64,000 bases of DNA, taken from contig OZ005621.1 of the NCBI GenBank assembly GCA_963930655.1, forward strand, positions 1,227,001 through 1,291,000, given 5' to 3'. Position numbers and translations under genes: made by a program. A model generated the notes under the pieces. The model had not been told where the DNA came from. It worked only from the letters and a program-made list of their open reading frames with translations, and did no database searches. Origin of the DNA: Myrica gale (lineage: Eukaryota; Streptophyta; Magnoliopsida; Fagales; Myricaceae). Shown in pieces: positions 35,278 to 46,883 of this stretch; within the stretch, counting starts at the first letter, position 1, and each line of letters opens with the position of its first letter.

Positions 35278-37693
35278 CTATTTTGGGGCCTTTGTGTGCG
35301 GTGATTTTGAATCTCGGAGTTTCTTTTCATCTGAAAGTAATTTTGCAAACCTGCAGCCATCAGAAGCAAATTAGTATAAGAGATGAATGCTACACGCCTG
35401 TCTGGTTTACTGGTTTTGAACATTTGATACGAGCTTAACTAAACTGGGAAAGTTTTGCAAAATATTTTTCAACCACTTGAGGTCGATTACATCCATGGGG
35501 ATATTGGATCTTTAATTAAATAGACATCTGTGCTCGACAGAAGAAACGTGTTATTACCTTTTCAGTGCTTCCTCATTGGTTCCTCCATTTTCAATTGGTT
35601 CGTAAAGACCAGTATCCAAATTCACGCGCGAAACTGGTTTCTTTAGCAGGCCCTCACCCGCTTTCACTAGATTAGCCATATTCTTCGCAGTAGATAAATC
35701 AACAGAAGACAAGTCACCACTAAGCGTATCTTCCTGATTCAGCAATCAAGAGCATTGTGAGTTAGTCATCGCAGTACTGTAGTCCCCTAAAACTGGAAAA
35801 TCTACGACTTCAATAAGAAAATGGATCAAAGTTTTTCTAAGAGGGCATCCCTTAATTCCTGATCTGCATTCGCCAACTTCCATTGAAGGAGAGTTGCGAG
35901 AACTGCATTTTTCATACATGACACTAAAAATGCAGACTTACATCTATCCGAAGGTAATTTTCCTCAGAATGAAGAGCTTGGAAAACCACACAGTTGTGTA
36001 AGTCAACCATATCCTTACTCGCGTCATTGTAACAATCTATCAATGGAGTATGCCCCTTGTGATATAACCAAGATATGACTCCCCACTTTGAAGCCATTTT
36101 AGCGCTGTATTTTTCTTGTTTCTTTTTTGAGCCAGTCCCTAGCGAGATCACGAGGAATCGGCCATAATCCATGGGCTTTATGGGGAAGAAATCTGGATCC
36201 TTCCAAATAATCTGTTTGGTCACTTCACTAATGGCCACCAGTGCCTTGATTCGAAAGATGAACACCAGAAACCAATTAGAATATGTCAGTTTCCATTAGT
36301 TTCACTGGTGAACTTAATCGTCAAGAGTTCTGATTCTGAAAGTCCTAATTGGATTTGGTCAAAGAATCGTACCGGATTATTAGCTGCCACGCCACCATCA
36401 ACGAGGTTGAAATCTTCCACGTTCCCTTGTTCGTCTTTGTTTGTGAAATAGTGGGCAGGAAAGTAAGTCGGGGCCGCGGAGGTGGCTATACATATGTCTG
36501 ATAGTGCAGCATCTAAGATCGGACGGGTTTTCACCTGCATGAAGAATTCCCAACCTATGAGGGCTGAGTACTGCTAGGATTCGGGGAACAGATAATTAAT
36601 TTCAAGTCCAAAATTTAGTAGGAATTGCACAGGAATTCTATTCATGTTAAATTCATGGAGCAGTGATGCCTTATTAACGTTCGAAATTGAAATTGCTAGG
36701 TGGAAGGTGATTTACAAATTCATTATTCCTTTCTGCATGATTGTAGGCTTTAAGCTTAATTAACGCACGTCTTGCTAATATTGTATAGGAAAAAAAATTA
36801 ATTTACTCCGAATCGTGAGTCAATTAATCCCTTGTTTGGAAGTGATCTTGAAACTGGATTTCCGTTGGGATTGAGAGACTAAAAATTAACACAAAAGACG
36901 AGCACCTTAAATGAGGAGAAGATGATAGGCTGAAGTTTCTTGATGTCGAAAGTGGGAATAACAACATTTGTCAAGGTTTGGTGCAGCTTTGTGGCCCCTA
37001 GGTTCTTTCTTATGAGCTTGTGAAGATACTTTCCATTATACTTGGGTCCCGTTAAAACTTCCATTAGAGTCGTAGCTGAAGCAAATAATCCCCTGTTCAC
37101 AGAAAGCCAAGAGAAAAAGACAGCACGTATATATCCACGTATATGTTATTTCTTAATCAAACTGATTTGATTAGTTCGCATCAAGTTAAGAGTCCGTTTC
37201 AAATTTACCTTGCTTGAGGGAAGATTTTGGGAGAATTCTCGAGATAAAACGGCACAATATCTTTGGCAGCATATAGAGGGCGATTCTTTTGATTGGGTGA
37301 TGTTAACATGCTTGCAATGAGACCACCTGTACTTGTCCCACTAATCACATCAAAGTAATCAGCAAGCCTTGCATCCTCGCCGTCTAGCTCCTACACCGAT
37401 TGACAATCCAAGGAGGTAAATCAGAACCCAATAAATATTATAATATAAGCCCTAATGAATTAGAAATTTTTAAAGTACGTACCAACTTTATTGGGATAAT
37501 AACCAGGGATTTTGTCATGAGTTTCTATGAATATTTATAGACAAGCAGTATATACCTGAAGTTGAGACTCGAGGTAGGCAAGAATGACTCCAGGAATGAT
37601 CCCTCGAATACCTCCCCCGTCGATACTAAGAATTGGTATAATTTCTCCATATGTTGGAGGTTGAATTTTAAAGGGTAATTTACCTTCCTCCAT
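35278..37693 (-). CDS. PLP2: Patatin-like lipid acyl hydrolase, 406 aa
   Basis: Exons (minus): 37693-37556, 37390-37209, 37092-36906, 36534-36373, 36244-35942, 35733-35558, 35350-35278; all in frame. It hydrolyses acyl chains of glycero- and galactolipids; plant relatives act in defence and auxin responses. The oxyanion loop DGGGIRG is at 25-31, the nucleophile motif GTSTG at 64-68 (Ser66), and the catalytic aspartate is D215 in [11 protein letters not shown], so the Ser-Asp dyad is complete. No signal peptide is seen, fitting the cytosolic PLP type rather than vacuolar storage patatin. The end [19 protein letters not shown] is completed by a last exon of 73 nt. Length is close to that of Arabidopsis PLP2. 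The gene converges on the CTLH/CRA gene, whose stop lies 873 bp away. The symbol indicates the closest group, not proven orthology. Confidence 0.93.
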
Positions 37694-37798
37694 TACGTAT
37701 AATTAGCACAAGTCTGGAGACTCAAATCGCAGAAGTACGTAGGATTGGAAAGAACGCAGAAGTACCAGAATGTTTTCTCAAGGCTTGAAGAACAAGAG

Positions 37799-37809
37799 CT
37801 TATATATAG
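37799..37809 (-). promoter_or_regulatory. TATA box candidate of the patatin-like gene
   Basis: Minus-strand CTATATATAAG about 106-116 bp upstream of the ATG at 37693, a normal spacing for a plant leader. Confidence 0.6.
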
Positions 37810-38216
37810 AAGTTGATCACCGAAATAGCTGTACATGTATATACAATTGAACAATGGATGGTGTACGTTTAATCGGTAGAAGATTCCTTTATTTAAATGC
37901 ACTGTACTAACTACGACTACTGTACGTGTGATCGATATCGATATCTTGTTAATCCCAACTTTGCCTGCATGGCGTTTCCCCCACCTGTATAGTAGTGTGG
38001 TCAGTCAAAACAAAACCCTAACAGAAACGCAATCCAGCTGACCAGGTCACAGTGAGAGAGAGAGAGGGCGGCTAATTAGTTGAAGCTATGATCGAGTTTG
38101 TAAATTCGGTTTTGGAAAGAGGAAGTTACCTCACACAAAGCATGCCAACCCCATGAGTTTGCTGCACGCGACAATTTTCTCTGAAGCTTCAAGCAGAGAC
38201 CTGGCGGCTCCATTCA

Positions 38217-38217
<1 letters not shown>

Positions 38218-38274
<57 letters not shown>
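38218..38274. repeat. (TA)n microsatellite in the patatin-like promoter region
   Basis: About 28 TA units, roughly 0.5 kb upstream of the patatin-like start codon. Confidence 0.97.
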
Positions 38275-38275
<1 letters not shown>

Positions 38276-38278
<3 letters not shown>

Positions 38279-39766
38279 CTCGGTCTCATTCTAACCTGAT
38301 AACTTCCTGTGATTGGTATTGCATGCAGTGGACATTAGTGCAATATGGTTCCTGACATTATCTTAATTTGTCATAAGTTTAATGTCTTAATTTGATTATA
38401 TCTTAATCAAGTTAAAATAATGTCGATCGTATAATTTCTTAGAACTTTGGTTTGGTAGGTGGTTAATTAATTTTAATTTCTGCGGGGATGACCCTAGCTA
38501 GCAGCCTAACATTGAAAATAAGCTTGTGTTTTTTTATATGTATACATCTTTTTCCACTCCTACAAGAATTATTAACAATAGGTTAGCTAGATCAAATGAG
38601 CAGACTAGAGAAATTAAACCCGAAATCTTCGACCACTTAGCCACGTCGTTTACGTTTAGACATATCAACAGTTAGAATGTGACATTTGTGAGTTATCAAC
38701 TTAATTTACTTAATTATTGATGAATTTTGTTGTCTTTGATTTCTTATATGCTTAATGCTGGCTGGCTGCTCTGCCCAATTCATCAAATCTATGGGTTTTT
38801 TTTTTCCACGTCTTCCCCTTCTTCTATCCAAAACTAGTAGAGAGGAAATATTTCAACGACTCGATTCATGCCTTCTCTCTCAGTACGTCACTTCGGGTGA
38901 GAAGGAGGCCGGTGCTACGAATTCATGCTTGGACCATGTAGCTATTTGATTGGTCCAAGTTGGTTGCGCCGAGCGTACGCGTTAAACAATTCATGTAATA
39001 TATGAAGATCTTACACGTAACCTAGTTAGCTCAGAATTATTAATATTGTCTAATGACTTTCCCCCCAAAGTGTTAATTCTATAGTATATTTGTTTTCCAT
39101 GAACACTAGATTTCGTGCTTGGCTCTAGCAGGGGTGGCTTAATTAGGTAATTGCCCTACTAAGTACCCCATGATAAGATCTAATTTAATACAAGTAATAA
39201 AATATTAGATAGTAAATACTTGATTTAGGGTTAATTATAATTTTTTCTCTCAAACTACCACCCGTTTCTCAAATACCCCCACAAACTTTAACTCGTTACA
39301 ACTCGCTCCTACAAATTATACTTCTCTTTGCGATTTCAAAGGTGTTGAAGTTGTTCTATCAAATGATTTATATCCCACATAACAGACACGTGACATTCAT
39401 CTTATGTGAAAAATAATTTTACTCTTGTTTGAGTCATTCCTAGTCTTATACAGTGCTTCTAGCAATTCGTAAAGCTAAAAAATAATATTTAGTTAACATA
39501 TTTTTTTTATTAAAAAAATGACTCACTTATATGAAATCGAGCTGGTTAAATTTGTATTTTCAAATAAGTAGAAGGTCATGTGTCGTTTACGTATGATGAA
39601 AACCTTTCGATATAACAACTTTAGCAGGTTGGGAGATGAAATCGCAACAAGAAGTATAGTTAATTTGTGGGGTCGAGTTGCACCAAGTTAAAGTTTGTAG
39701 GGATATTTGAAAATTATGTGATAATTTGAGGGAAAAAATTGTAATTAATCCTTTGATTTATCTGGA
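38276..39766. other. Intergenic, nothing recognised
   Basis: AT-rich spacer. No motif-bearing frame or RNA gene seen. 39230-39750 contains A/T-rich phrases about equal to repeat DNA but without definable ends. Confidence 0.4.
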
Positions 39767-39774
39767 CTATTAAT

Positions 39775-40845
39775 CATGGGCGGATCTAGGGGTCGGGCCC
39801 CAGTTGGCCAATGTAAAATGTTTGAAATTTTTTATAACAAATCTGCAAGGTCGGCCACCCTTAAAGCCCAACCTAAGAGTATTGTAAGAGTAGATGGAGG
39901 AATTTGGGCGGTTTCATTTCATGTAAAAGGGAGGAATTTTTTTTCAAAAGAAAAGGAAAATGTTTTTGAGTTTGCAAATGAAATCGCTACTACTTGTGGT
40001 TCTTTCATTTTTGAGTGAAAATTTACTCACTCTATTTATGTTGTCAAGTATCTATCAACTTCTCTATTCTCTTCAAGTTTTATTTTATTTTTTTGCATCA
40101 AATTTTCATTAATTGTATACAATTTGTGCTTCTTCTCCACCTATTTTTTACTCTCACATCTAAATGAGGTATTTAGGTAGTGTTTGAGTGTCAAAATTAT
40201 CTATCAACTTCTCTATTCCCTTCGAGATTTATTTTATTTTATTTTTGCATCATTTTTTTTAAAAAAAAAATCAAACACAAGAACTCTTTATTGATAAATC
40301 AAAATAGTTCTTTCCGAATAGCACGAACAATCTCATGAGTTTTTCACTTAACACGTCTTGGGAACAAGTTAATCGGTTGTATCATTACATATGAGTCTCC
40401 TTCCAAAACGATATTATAAAACTCTTTCATATGAGCCTCCGAGATACCAAACAGTGTTGCCTCGGCCTCAGCTACAACTAGATCTAATTGGTCCAGCTTA
40501 AGAGTTGTAGCACCACAAAAAAGTCCCTGATGGTCACGAAACACAACAGCTACAATGAAAATGAATCTTGAATTGCATCATTTATATTGACCTTAATAGA
40601 TGAGAAATGAGGAAACTATTGAGAATGAAATCATTTTACAACGTTTTCAAAAGATGCAAACCCATAGGATCCAATTGCCACCTCTCAGTCTCAGCAATTA
40701 GTACGTTACGTGTATTTCAATATTTTTAATATTTGTACTCTATAATTTTAACTCTATGACACTTTTTTCATTACGTAGGAAAAGAAATTGTCATTTTGCC
40801 TTAAGAGTTGACCTCCCTTCAAATTCAATCTTGGTTTCGTCACTA
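39775..40845. mobile_element. Non-autonomous hAT transposon, copy 2 (1,071 bp)
   Basis: Bounded by a perfect 8-bp direct repeat CTATTAAT (39767-39774 and 40846-40853). Left end CATGGGCGGATC; right end, reverse complemented, TAGTGACGAAACC: decayed versions of the copy 1 ends. From about 40605 to the end it aligns with 5425-5675 of copy 1 (shared ACTATTGAGAATGAA, GATCCAATT, TTTCAATATTTTTAAT and TTGTCATTT words). The middle (about 40260-40560) carries an unrelated RNase H-like fragment. Confidence 0.8.
40263..40560 (-). pseudogene. RNase H-like domain fragment inside hAT copy 2
   Basis: Minus-strand frame containing DHQGLFCGATTLKLDQLD, VVAEAEATLFGI and FYNIVLEGDSYVMIQPIN, the A-E-A...G and VLEGDS words of the RNase H-like (RVT_3 type) domain of plant non-LTR elements. 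About 80 bp after the stop at 40344 there is an AATAAAG polyadenylation-like signal (near 40293) and a T/A-rich end. It looks like the 3' end of another transcript captured by, or inserted into, the hAT element. Confidence 0.6.
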
Positions 40846-41227
40846 CTATTAATATCACATCTACTGCGTTTGTTTCTGCACAAAAGGAAGAAAATGAGAA
40901 AATATTTGCAACTGAAAATATTTATTGGAAAAACTAAACAAGTTTCAATATTTGGATAACTCCTTAAAAATGAGTATATAGTGTTTGGTTGTCACCTGAA
41001 AATTTAAAGAATATTTTGTAATAGTTTCAATCTGTCCTTATCAATAGAGATATTAAAGATACGGAGAAAATATATATCACATTCTTGTGCTTTATGCCAT
41101 TTTAGAATAAAGGCTTGTGCTTTAATTTTTTTTTTTTATTTTGAGACGTGTGGTTTTTCTGTTTATGAATCTATGACTCCACTTATTTTGATGTTATATA
41201 ACGATGGGAAATTCAACTATATGGTTT

Positions 41228-41412
41228 TTTTCAGAATAATAATAATTTAGGTCATTTACATGTAGATAAATAAAAAATATATAATAACATAAATAAAATT
41301 AAAATATAATATAATATAATTTTTATTTAAAACAAAATACAAACGGGCATATTTGCCCTCTATGGACGTGGCTCGTTTTCAGACACATCAGCTATATATG
41401 TGGCTTTTTAAA

Positions 41413-41466
<54 letters not shown>

Positions 41467-41583
41467 TTAGGGCATTTACATGTAGATAAATAAAAATATA
41501 ATAATATCAGTTAAAATTAAAGATTAAATAGAATATAATATAATATTTATTTAAAACAAAATCCAAGTGACTAGATTTGCTCC
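41228..41583. repeat. Direct duplication (about 120 bp x 2) around an ATA microsatellite
   Basis: A segment from AATAATTTAGGTCATTTACATG to TATTTAAAACAAAATAC recurs after the microsatellite (about 41462-41575) with a few indels and substitutions, so the two copies sit in direct orientation about 105 bp apart. Confidence 0.8.
41412..41466. repeat. (ATA)n microsatellite
   Basis: About 18 perfect AAT/ATA units between the two copies of a locally duplicated segment. Confidence 0.95.
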
Positions 41584-42968
41584 CTTGTGCGCAATAGAGG
41601 TGATTGGGTGCTTTGAGTTAGCCAAAATTGGGGATGAGAAAGACTAACAAATAGTTGAACAGTTTGGAAAAGGATTTACCCTTCTTTTCAACCTTGCAGG
41701 GTAAAATTTTCCGTTGACTAACTTGACATTTTCTTTTGACATCTATTTTCTGCCTCTACCAAACAGAAGAAAAGTTGAAAATATTTTTAAGAAAGACATT
41801 TGCAGGCGAAACAAGCGCAGTAAATTTTTAGAGTTATAAACTCCTTAACTTTATCATGAATGTAGACCTAATGACAGTCCAAAGCATTAAATATGGACCT
41901 CAAATCAATAAAATTTTAGAAGAGATCAATGAAAGCCAGAGCTAATGCAATCATGCATGAATGATGAGTAAGATTTATATTTTTCTCCTAAACACCTATT
42001 TTATATATCAATATATTTCAAATTGGAATGGAGAATTAGAATCTAATACACTTGTACTAATTACTATAGTCTCTCTGAAATTGAATAAAATACAAGAATA
42101 ACATCTATTTTGATTTATATATTCATTTGGTAAGTATATATATTAAAATTAGAATAATAATTTTTAAATAAATGTATTAATATATTTTTTAATACTAACA
42201 TTACTCTTAGGTGTAATCTTATCTATGCGCTTTTTTTCTGTCACGAAAAATAAGGTTAATGGTTATAAATGAAACTTTATTGGAGATTGAAAATAATTGT
42301 AGGGGAAAATTATGGTTGGGTGAAAAACTTAAGAAGAGAGACAAAATTTCGTAGACTTGGTACAAATATAGCCTAGGAATAGAGACAACATTTTTCGTAA
42401 TCAATATTACAAAAAAAATATTTTCAAAAACACGTACAAAAAATGTAGTCTAAACAGAGAAAGAGAAAAATGAATTCAAATTAAGTACTCCCATGTTTTT
42501 GTGATAAAAACAGTTTTCTTTGACTTGATATGATCAGGACAAGTGTACCCTACTTTGACACGATTCTCGCATTTGGAATTGCAGGCAACAAATTTTTTTT
42601 ACCTTGGACTGGACGAAGAGACAAGAAGGGAGTCATGGAGACACCAAATTTAATAATGTTAAAGAGCCGTGAAATTCAAAATTTTAGGTTTGAGATAACA
42701 TTTTTCCATGTGATTCTCATTTGCCAGATTTCAACGTCTTAACATACTCCTCTTCTTCTTCCTTATTTCTTTCTTATTCTTCTTAATCGCTTTTCTGTCT
42801 TCAAAAATACTCTTTTATTCCAGTCAAGAAAACCATGGCTGGGTGTTTCTGGGCTTTTTACTTTGAGCCCCGAGACTGGAGGTTTAGATCTTCTTCGTCC
42901 GGTTTCACCGATCTGAAAAAGCTTAAACCCTAGTCCCTGTGCTGATTTTTCTACACCACCACGCCAAA

Positions 42969-43259
42969 ATGGTGTCTTTTGGCAAAAGCCCTCGACTCTT
43001 GGTGCCAAAATTGTTCTTCTTCAGCTCCTATTGCACGCGAACGCAATCGCAGACGCCCCCGTTCCCCTCATTCCGCGCTGCCAAATCCGCCATTCTCTCC
43101 GAGTCCAACCCTGAAAAACTCGCCGAGATATTCGAGAAATGCGCCCACTTCCCCACCTTCCAACGCCACCGCCCCATCTACCATCTCTCCATCCGCAAAC
43201 TAGCCGAAGCGATCCGTAAAAATGGGTACGATACGTGGATTGCCGAAGCCGAAAATTGA
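42969..43259 (+). pseudogene. PPR protein, amino-terminal fragment
   Basis: The ATG at 42969 opens a frame with a mitochondrial-type presequence (Phe/Ser/Arg-rich), then RAAKSAILSESNPEKLAEIF and CAHFPTFQRHRPIYHLSIRKLA. These words match the start of small plant mitochondrial PPR proteins of the PPR336/At1g61870 group as I recall it. Homology stops near 43206; the following sequence is a short tandem duplication and the frame ends at 43259, about 97 codons in. No PPR motif array follows, so this is a truncated gene copy. Confidence 0.7.
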
Positions 43260-43330
43260 AATTCGAGATTGCAGACGGGCAGAAGCGATCCGTAAAAATG
43301 CTACGATACGTGGATTGCCGAAGCCGAAAA
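43197..43330. repeat. Tandem duplication at the PPR truncation point
   Basis: GAAGCGATCCGTAAAAATG and CTACGATACGTGGATTGCCG... recur about 76 bp later (copies start near 43207 and 43283), separated by GAAATTCGAGATTGCAGACGG. The first copy contains the end of the PPR-like frame. Confidence 0.85.
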
Positions 43331-43749
43331 ATGGGCACCTGGGCCTACTTAACCTGTCCATGAAACTCTTAAAGCCGAAAAAGGGTTATGTTGGGAGCCT
43401 AATCTGATAAACAATCAGGCCCATTCTGAGGATTAAATATATCGAGAGGGCCCACTAAGCCTCTTGCAGAAACGGAAGGCGAAAAGAATGCCCGATATAC
43501 AAGAAGAATAGGGCCCGTGGAACTGGAGCCCAGCACAATAGCTTTTAAAGGCGAGATAGTCGCCTCAACAGTACCATTCGACCGTTATCCAAGTTCGCGG
43601 ACGAAAACGATAGAAATGATAATCTATCTGGTTGCTTTGTTAATGGTAACCAACGTGCAAATTAATCAAACCTGAAACGCAACGTGGCACAAAAATTTAT
43701 TCAAAGTTCATGTCTTTGTTTTAAAATTAGTCATTAACGTCTACCTTAG

Positions 43750-43955
43750 GTAGGGTGCGTCTGTAATACAAAATTTTACGCTTCTTAAAAATTTAACACA
43801 ATAAAAAATTAAAATATAATCTCTCTTCCCGTCATATCATTACTTTTTACTATAATAAATATTAAAAATTATCTCTCTCTTTATTTTTTTATTAAATTTA
43901 ATACTCTCAAAATTTTAACCTCCTAAAATTTTAACACTCAAACATAACCGTAGCT
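43750..43955. mobile_element. AT-rich MITE-like unit
   Basis: Left GGGTGCGTCTGTAATACAAAA and right, reverse complemented, CGGTTATGTTTGAGTGTTAAAA are degenerate inverted repeats continuing into AATTTTA. The interior has CTCTCTC tracts like the other MITE units here. Borders approximate. Confidence 0.45.
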
Positions 43956-43959
43956 GACG

Positions 43960-44243
43960 TGCATGAATTTCAGACTTTCCTTTGATTTTTCTTTTAGCCG
44001 TCAATACCTCTTTAAAAAAAGCTAGAACTCCTGGTCGCTTACGATACAAGCGATAGATATAACGTGAGAAAATAACTGCGCGCCCGACAGCAACAACAAC
44101 ACTTTCGACGATCATGGGCAGCACAAACTCTTGATCGAGCGTGGGGTTCGCGTTTTTAAGCCTTCCTATGAATTGTTTACAGATTTGTGATTCTTTTTCT
44201 CTCGTGGCCGGGCTTTTCCAAAGATCATGATGATGAAATAGTC
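43960..44243 (-). other. Open frame of about 95 codons without ATG start
   Basis: Minus strand, open from about 44243 and reading FIGRLKNANPTLDQEFV, VLPMIVESVVVAVGRAV and SRYIYRLYRKRPGVLAFF before running into the MITE-like unit. I do not recognise it. It may be a fragment of a gene truncated by the MITE, or chance. Confidence 0.25.
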
Positions 44244-44249
44244 ATACAT

Positions 44250-46880
44250 ATCTCTTGTTTTCTCTGTTTGGTACTTTGCTATAAGAAGACATGATGGGCT
44301 ATTATAACCTGTCATTTTCTTGTTGGCTTAATGGTTTTAAGTAGTACCGTTGAAATCTTCTTTCCTTCCACTTCAATTATGTGAATGCCACCTTCTCCCA
44401 TTTCCCTAATTAAAATTACAGTAATTAGAAATGATCATTTTTATGGAGTTTCTTCCTGATTTATCAACCAAAATTAGATTATTTCAATTGCTAATTAACT
44501 ATTTACTATGACAGTAAAATAGTCATACATCCCTTGTTAACTATGATATTTTTAATGCGTTTGGTATCATTACGACATTTTGAAAAAAAAAATATTTTTG
44601 TATATCTAATATTTGGATGGTTAAAAAATGGGGAAATTTTATTTCAACTAATATTTTTTTTTAATATTGAGTGTACTGTAGATTTTATTAACTTTTATGG
44701 CTAGTTGTGAAAAAATTTCATTAAAATATTTGATTGAAGATTAATTTTTAATGAAATTTGTGAAAATTGTAGAAAGATAATTTGATGGAGGTTTTAAAAT
44801 GAAAGTGCTAGAGCTTATAAAAAATATGCGTAACTAGTTGATTTAATAAAGTTTTATATTTTTAATAAAACTGTGTTTAGAATTTGTGAAAAAAATATAA
44901 AAATAAATGATTTGATTTGAGAGAGATAACAATTTTATTTATTTATTATTTGACCATCAAAATTATAAAACAGAGAACACTCTATCAGTCTATTGTAGAT
45001 GTCCTGAATTTAATAATGTAAAATTGCAGGTTTGTGCAAAATAGGGATCTGTTCGTTTTCACACTTTTTCTAGGATTCTAAGTATATTCACAAATCTATC
45101 ACCTAACATATTTAGAATTCAAACACAAATACCAATACATTTTACACAATCTCCAACAATTTTTTAATTTTTTATTCAACATAAATTTTCTCTCTCTATA
45201 CTTTTTCACATAACTCTAATACTTTTTTATTAAATAATTACATCAAATCATTTCTCTCTCCACTTTACCCAAACACCAATAAAACACTATTCAACATAAA
45301 AATTCACAACTTCTCTAAAATCCTACATTTTTACTCAACACGAACATAGCTATCCTAAGTTGAAACTGGTTGCGGGTCTATTGCTCTCTGGACTCCATTT
45401 AAAAATAAATCCGTCGCAGTAAGCATGCAATATTTTTTTATGTTATTTTTTTGGTCATTTTAATAAGTCTGGACTTCTTGAAATTATTTGTTACATATTA
45501 ATATATTATATGACCTGCTTGATGTTCATTACACCTAAAGCTTTGCAAATGAAATTGTTCCAGCACCTTAATTATCAAATCACCAATCCGGTGCAATAAG
45601 AGCGAAGGCAAAAGGAAAAAAAACAAAAACAATTTAATTTAGCTCGGAAAAAAAGTGTTCAATTCAGTTAATCAAATATTATTTATCGATAGAAATGTCA
45701 TGTTCAAGACTAACCAATCCCATATTATACAATAAAGTTTTTTAGATAATAAGGAGATTCTTGTACTACAGTGAATCAGTGAGTCTACTAATTAGCACGA
45801 AGCACTTAACTATGGTACGTAGACTCACTTAATTGTGGATCAACTTTGAAGAGTTTTAGCACGTGTAGATAATCTCCTATTAAATGATATTTTTATTGAA
45901 AATAAAACTTGAAATTGTACATATCATCTACACTGTGTTAGATGATTAGATGATTATTTAAGTCAGGATTTTCTGTAATATATAAATTGTATAGTAGAAT
46001 TAGACCGCGTTCTGCAATTAAAATTTTAACTCAAAATTTTATCATTATTACATTTTTTTTCTCTATTCATTTTTTCACCAATTCTCATAAATTTTTTTAA
46101 GTAAATTTTTTTAATTTTTCTCTTTATTTTTTTTATCAATTTTTATACTTAAAATTTTAACCTCCATAAAATTTTATTATCCAAACACACTTTTAGAATA
46201 AATATAATAAATAAAATCATGTTTATAAAAAATTTTGAACGTATAAATCTATTGTCCTCACTCTCTTTCACATTTTTGAGCAATTGTGAGTGTGGTGCAC
46301 AAAACTTAGCCCTGATTTTGCTTTAGAGGAGCTTGTCACATGGGGCATGTATATGGGTTGAGAAAGGAAATTAAGCAACTCTAACTCAGCTGTTATGTGG
46401 TGGTGTGCCACAAAGCACAGAGGGAAGAAAAAAAAAATTGTTGCTCTTCTTCATTGTATGTTTTGTTTCCTTTCAAAAGGATTGCTGTCATTGAAAGTCC
46501 TTTTTGTTTCCTCGGTGTTGTCTTGAAAGACATAATTAGGTCAAAATATTTTACTATCCTAGTTGTATGTTTGTGCGAATTGCCGACCTATGTTTAACTG
46601 AACAATGTTTGCATCTAATTTGAGTAATCACTTCAGGGTTTAAAGCAACTTATCAGTGGACATTACCTGGTTCTAGGATTCATTAATTTTTTTGACCTTT
46701 ACTTATCAAAAAATTAATTATTCTTACCTGAGTGATATCGATATCATCTGACTCGCTGAAATTGCGGCTTCATAGCAAACACCGTCATCATCTACCATCG
46801 ATGAATGCTTTGTTTCATGTATTTTTCTTTGTTTCCTTTCGACTGTAGTGGAATAGCCAACATTAGTTGCATGGTTCATG
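44250..46880. other. Intergenic, AT-rich
   Basis: No supported gene. A second MITE-like unit lies near 45050-45350 (GATCTGTTCGTTTTC at the left, AACACGAACATAGC at the right) and another at 46005-46195. Confidence 0.4.
46005..46195. mobile_element. AT-rich MITE-like unit
   Basis: Left GACCGCGTTCTGCAATTAAA and right, reverse complemented, AAGTGTGTTTGGATAATAAA form degenerate inverted repeats that both continue AATTTTA. The interior shares the TTTTTTCACCAATTCTCATA word with other units in the window. Target duplication not resolved. Confidence 0.45.
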
Positions 46881-46883
46881 CAG

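Larger units (their letters stand above)
40854..42960. other. Intergenic with ATA microsatellite and local duplication
   Basis: No supported gene. Contains a duplicated segment flanking an ATA microsatellite (see separate entries) and generally AT-rich DNA. Confidence 0.45.
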
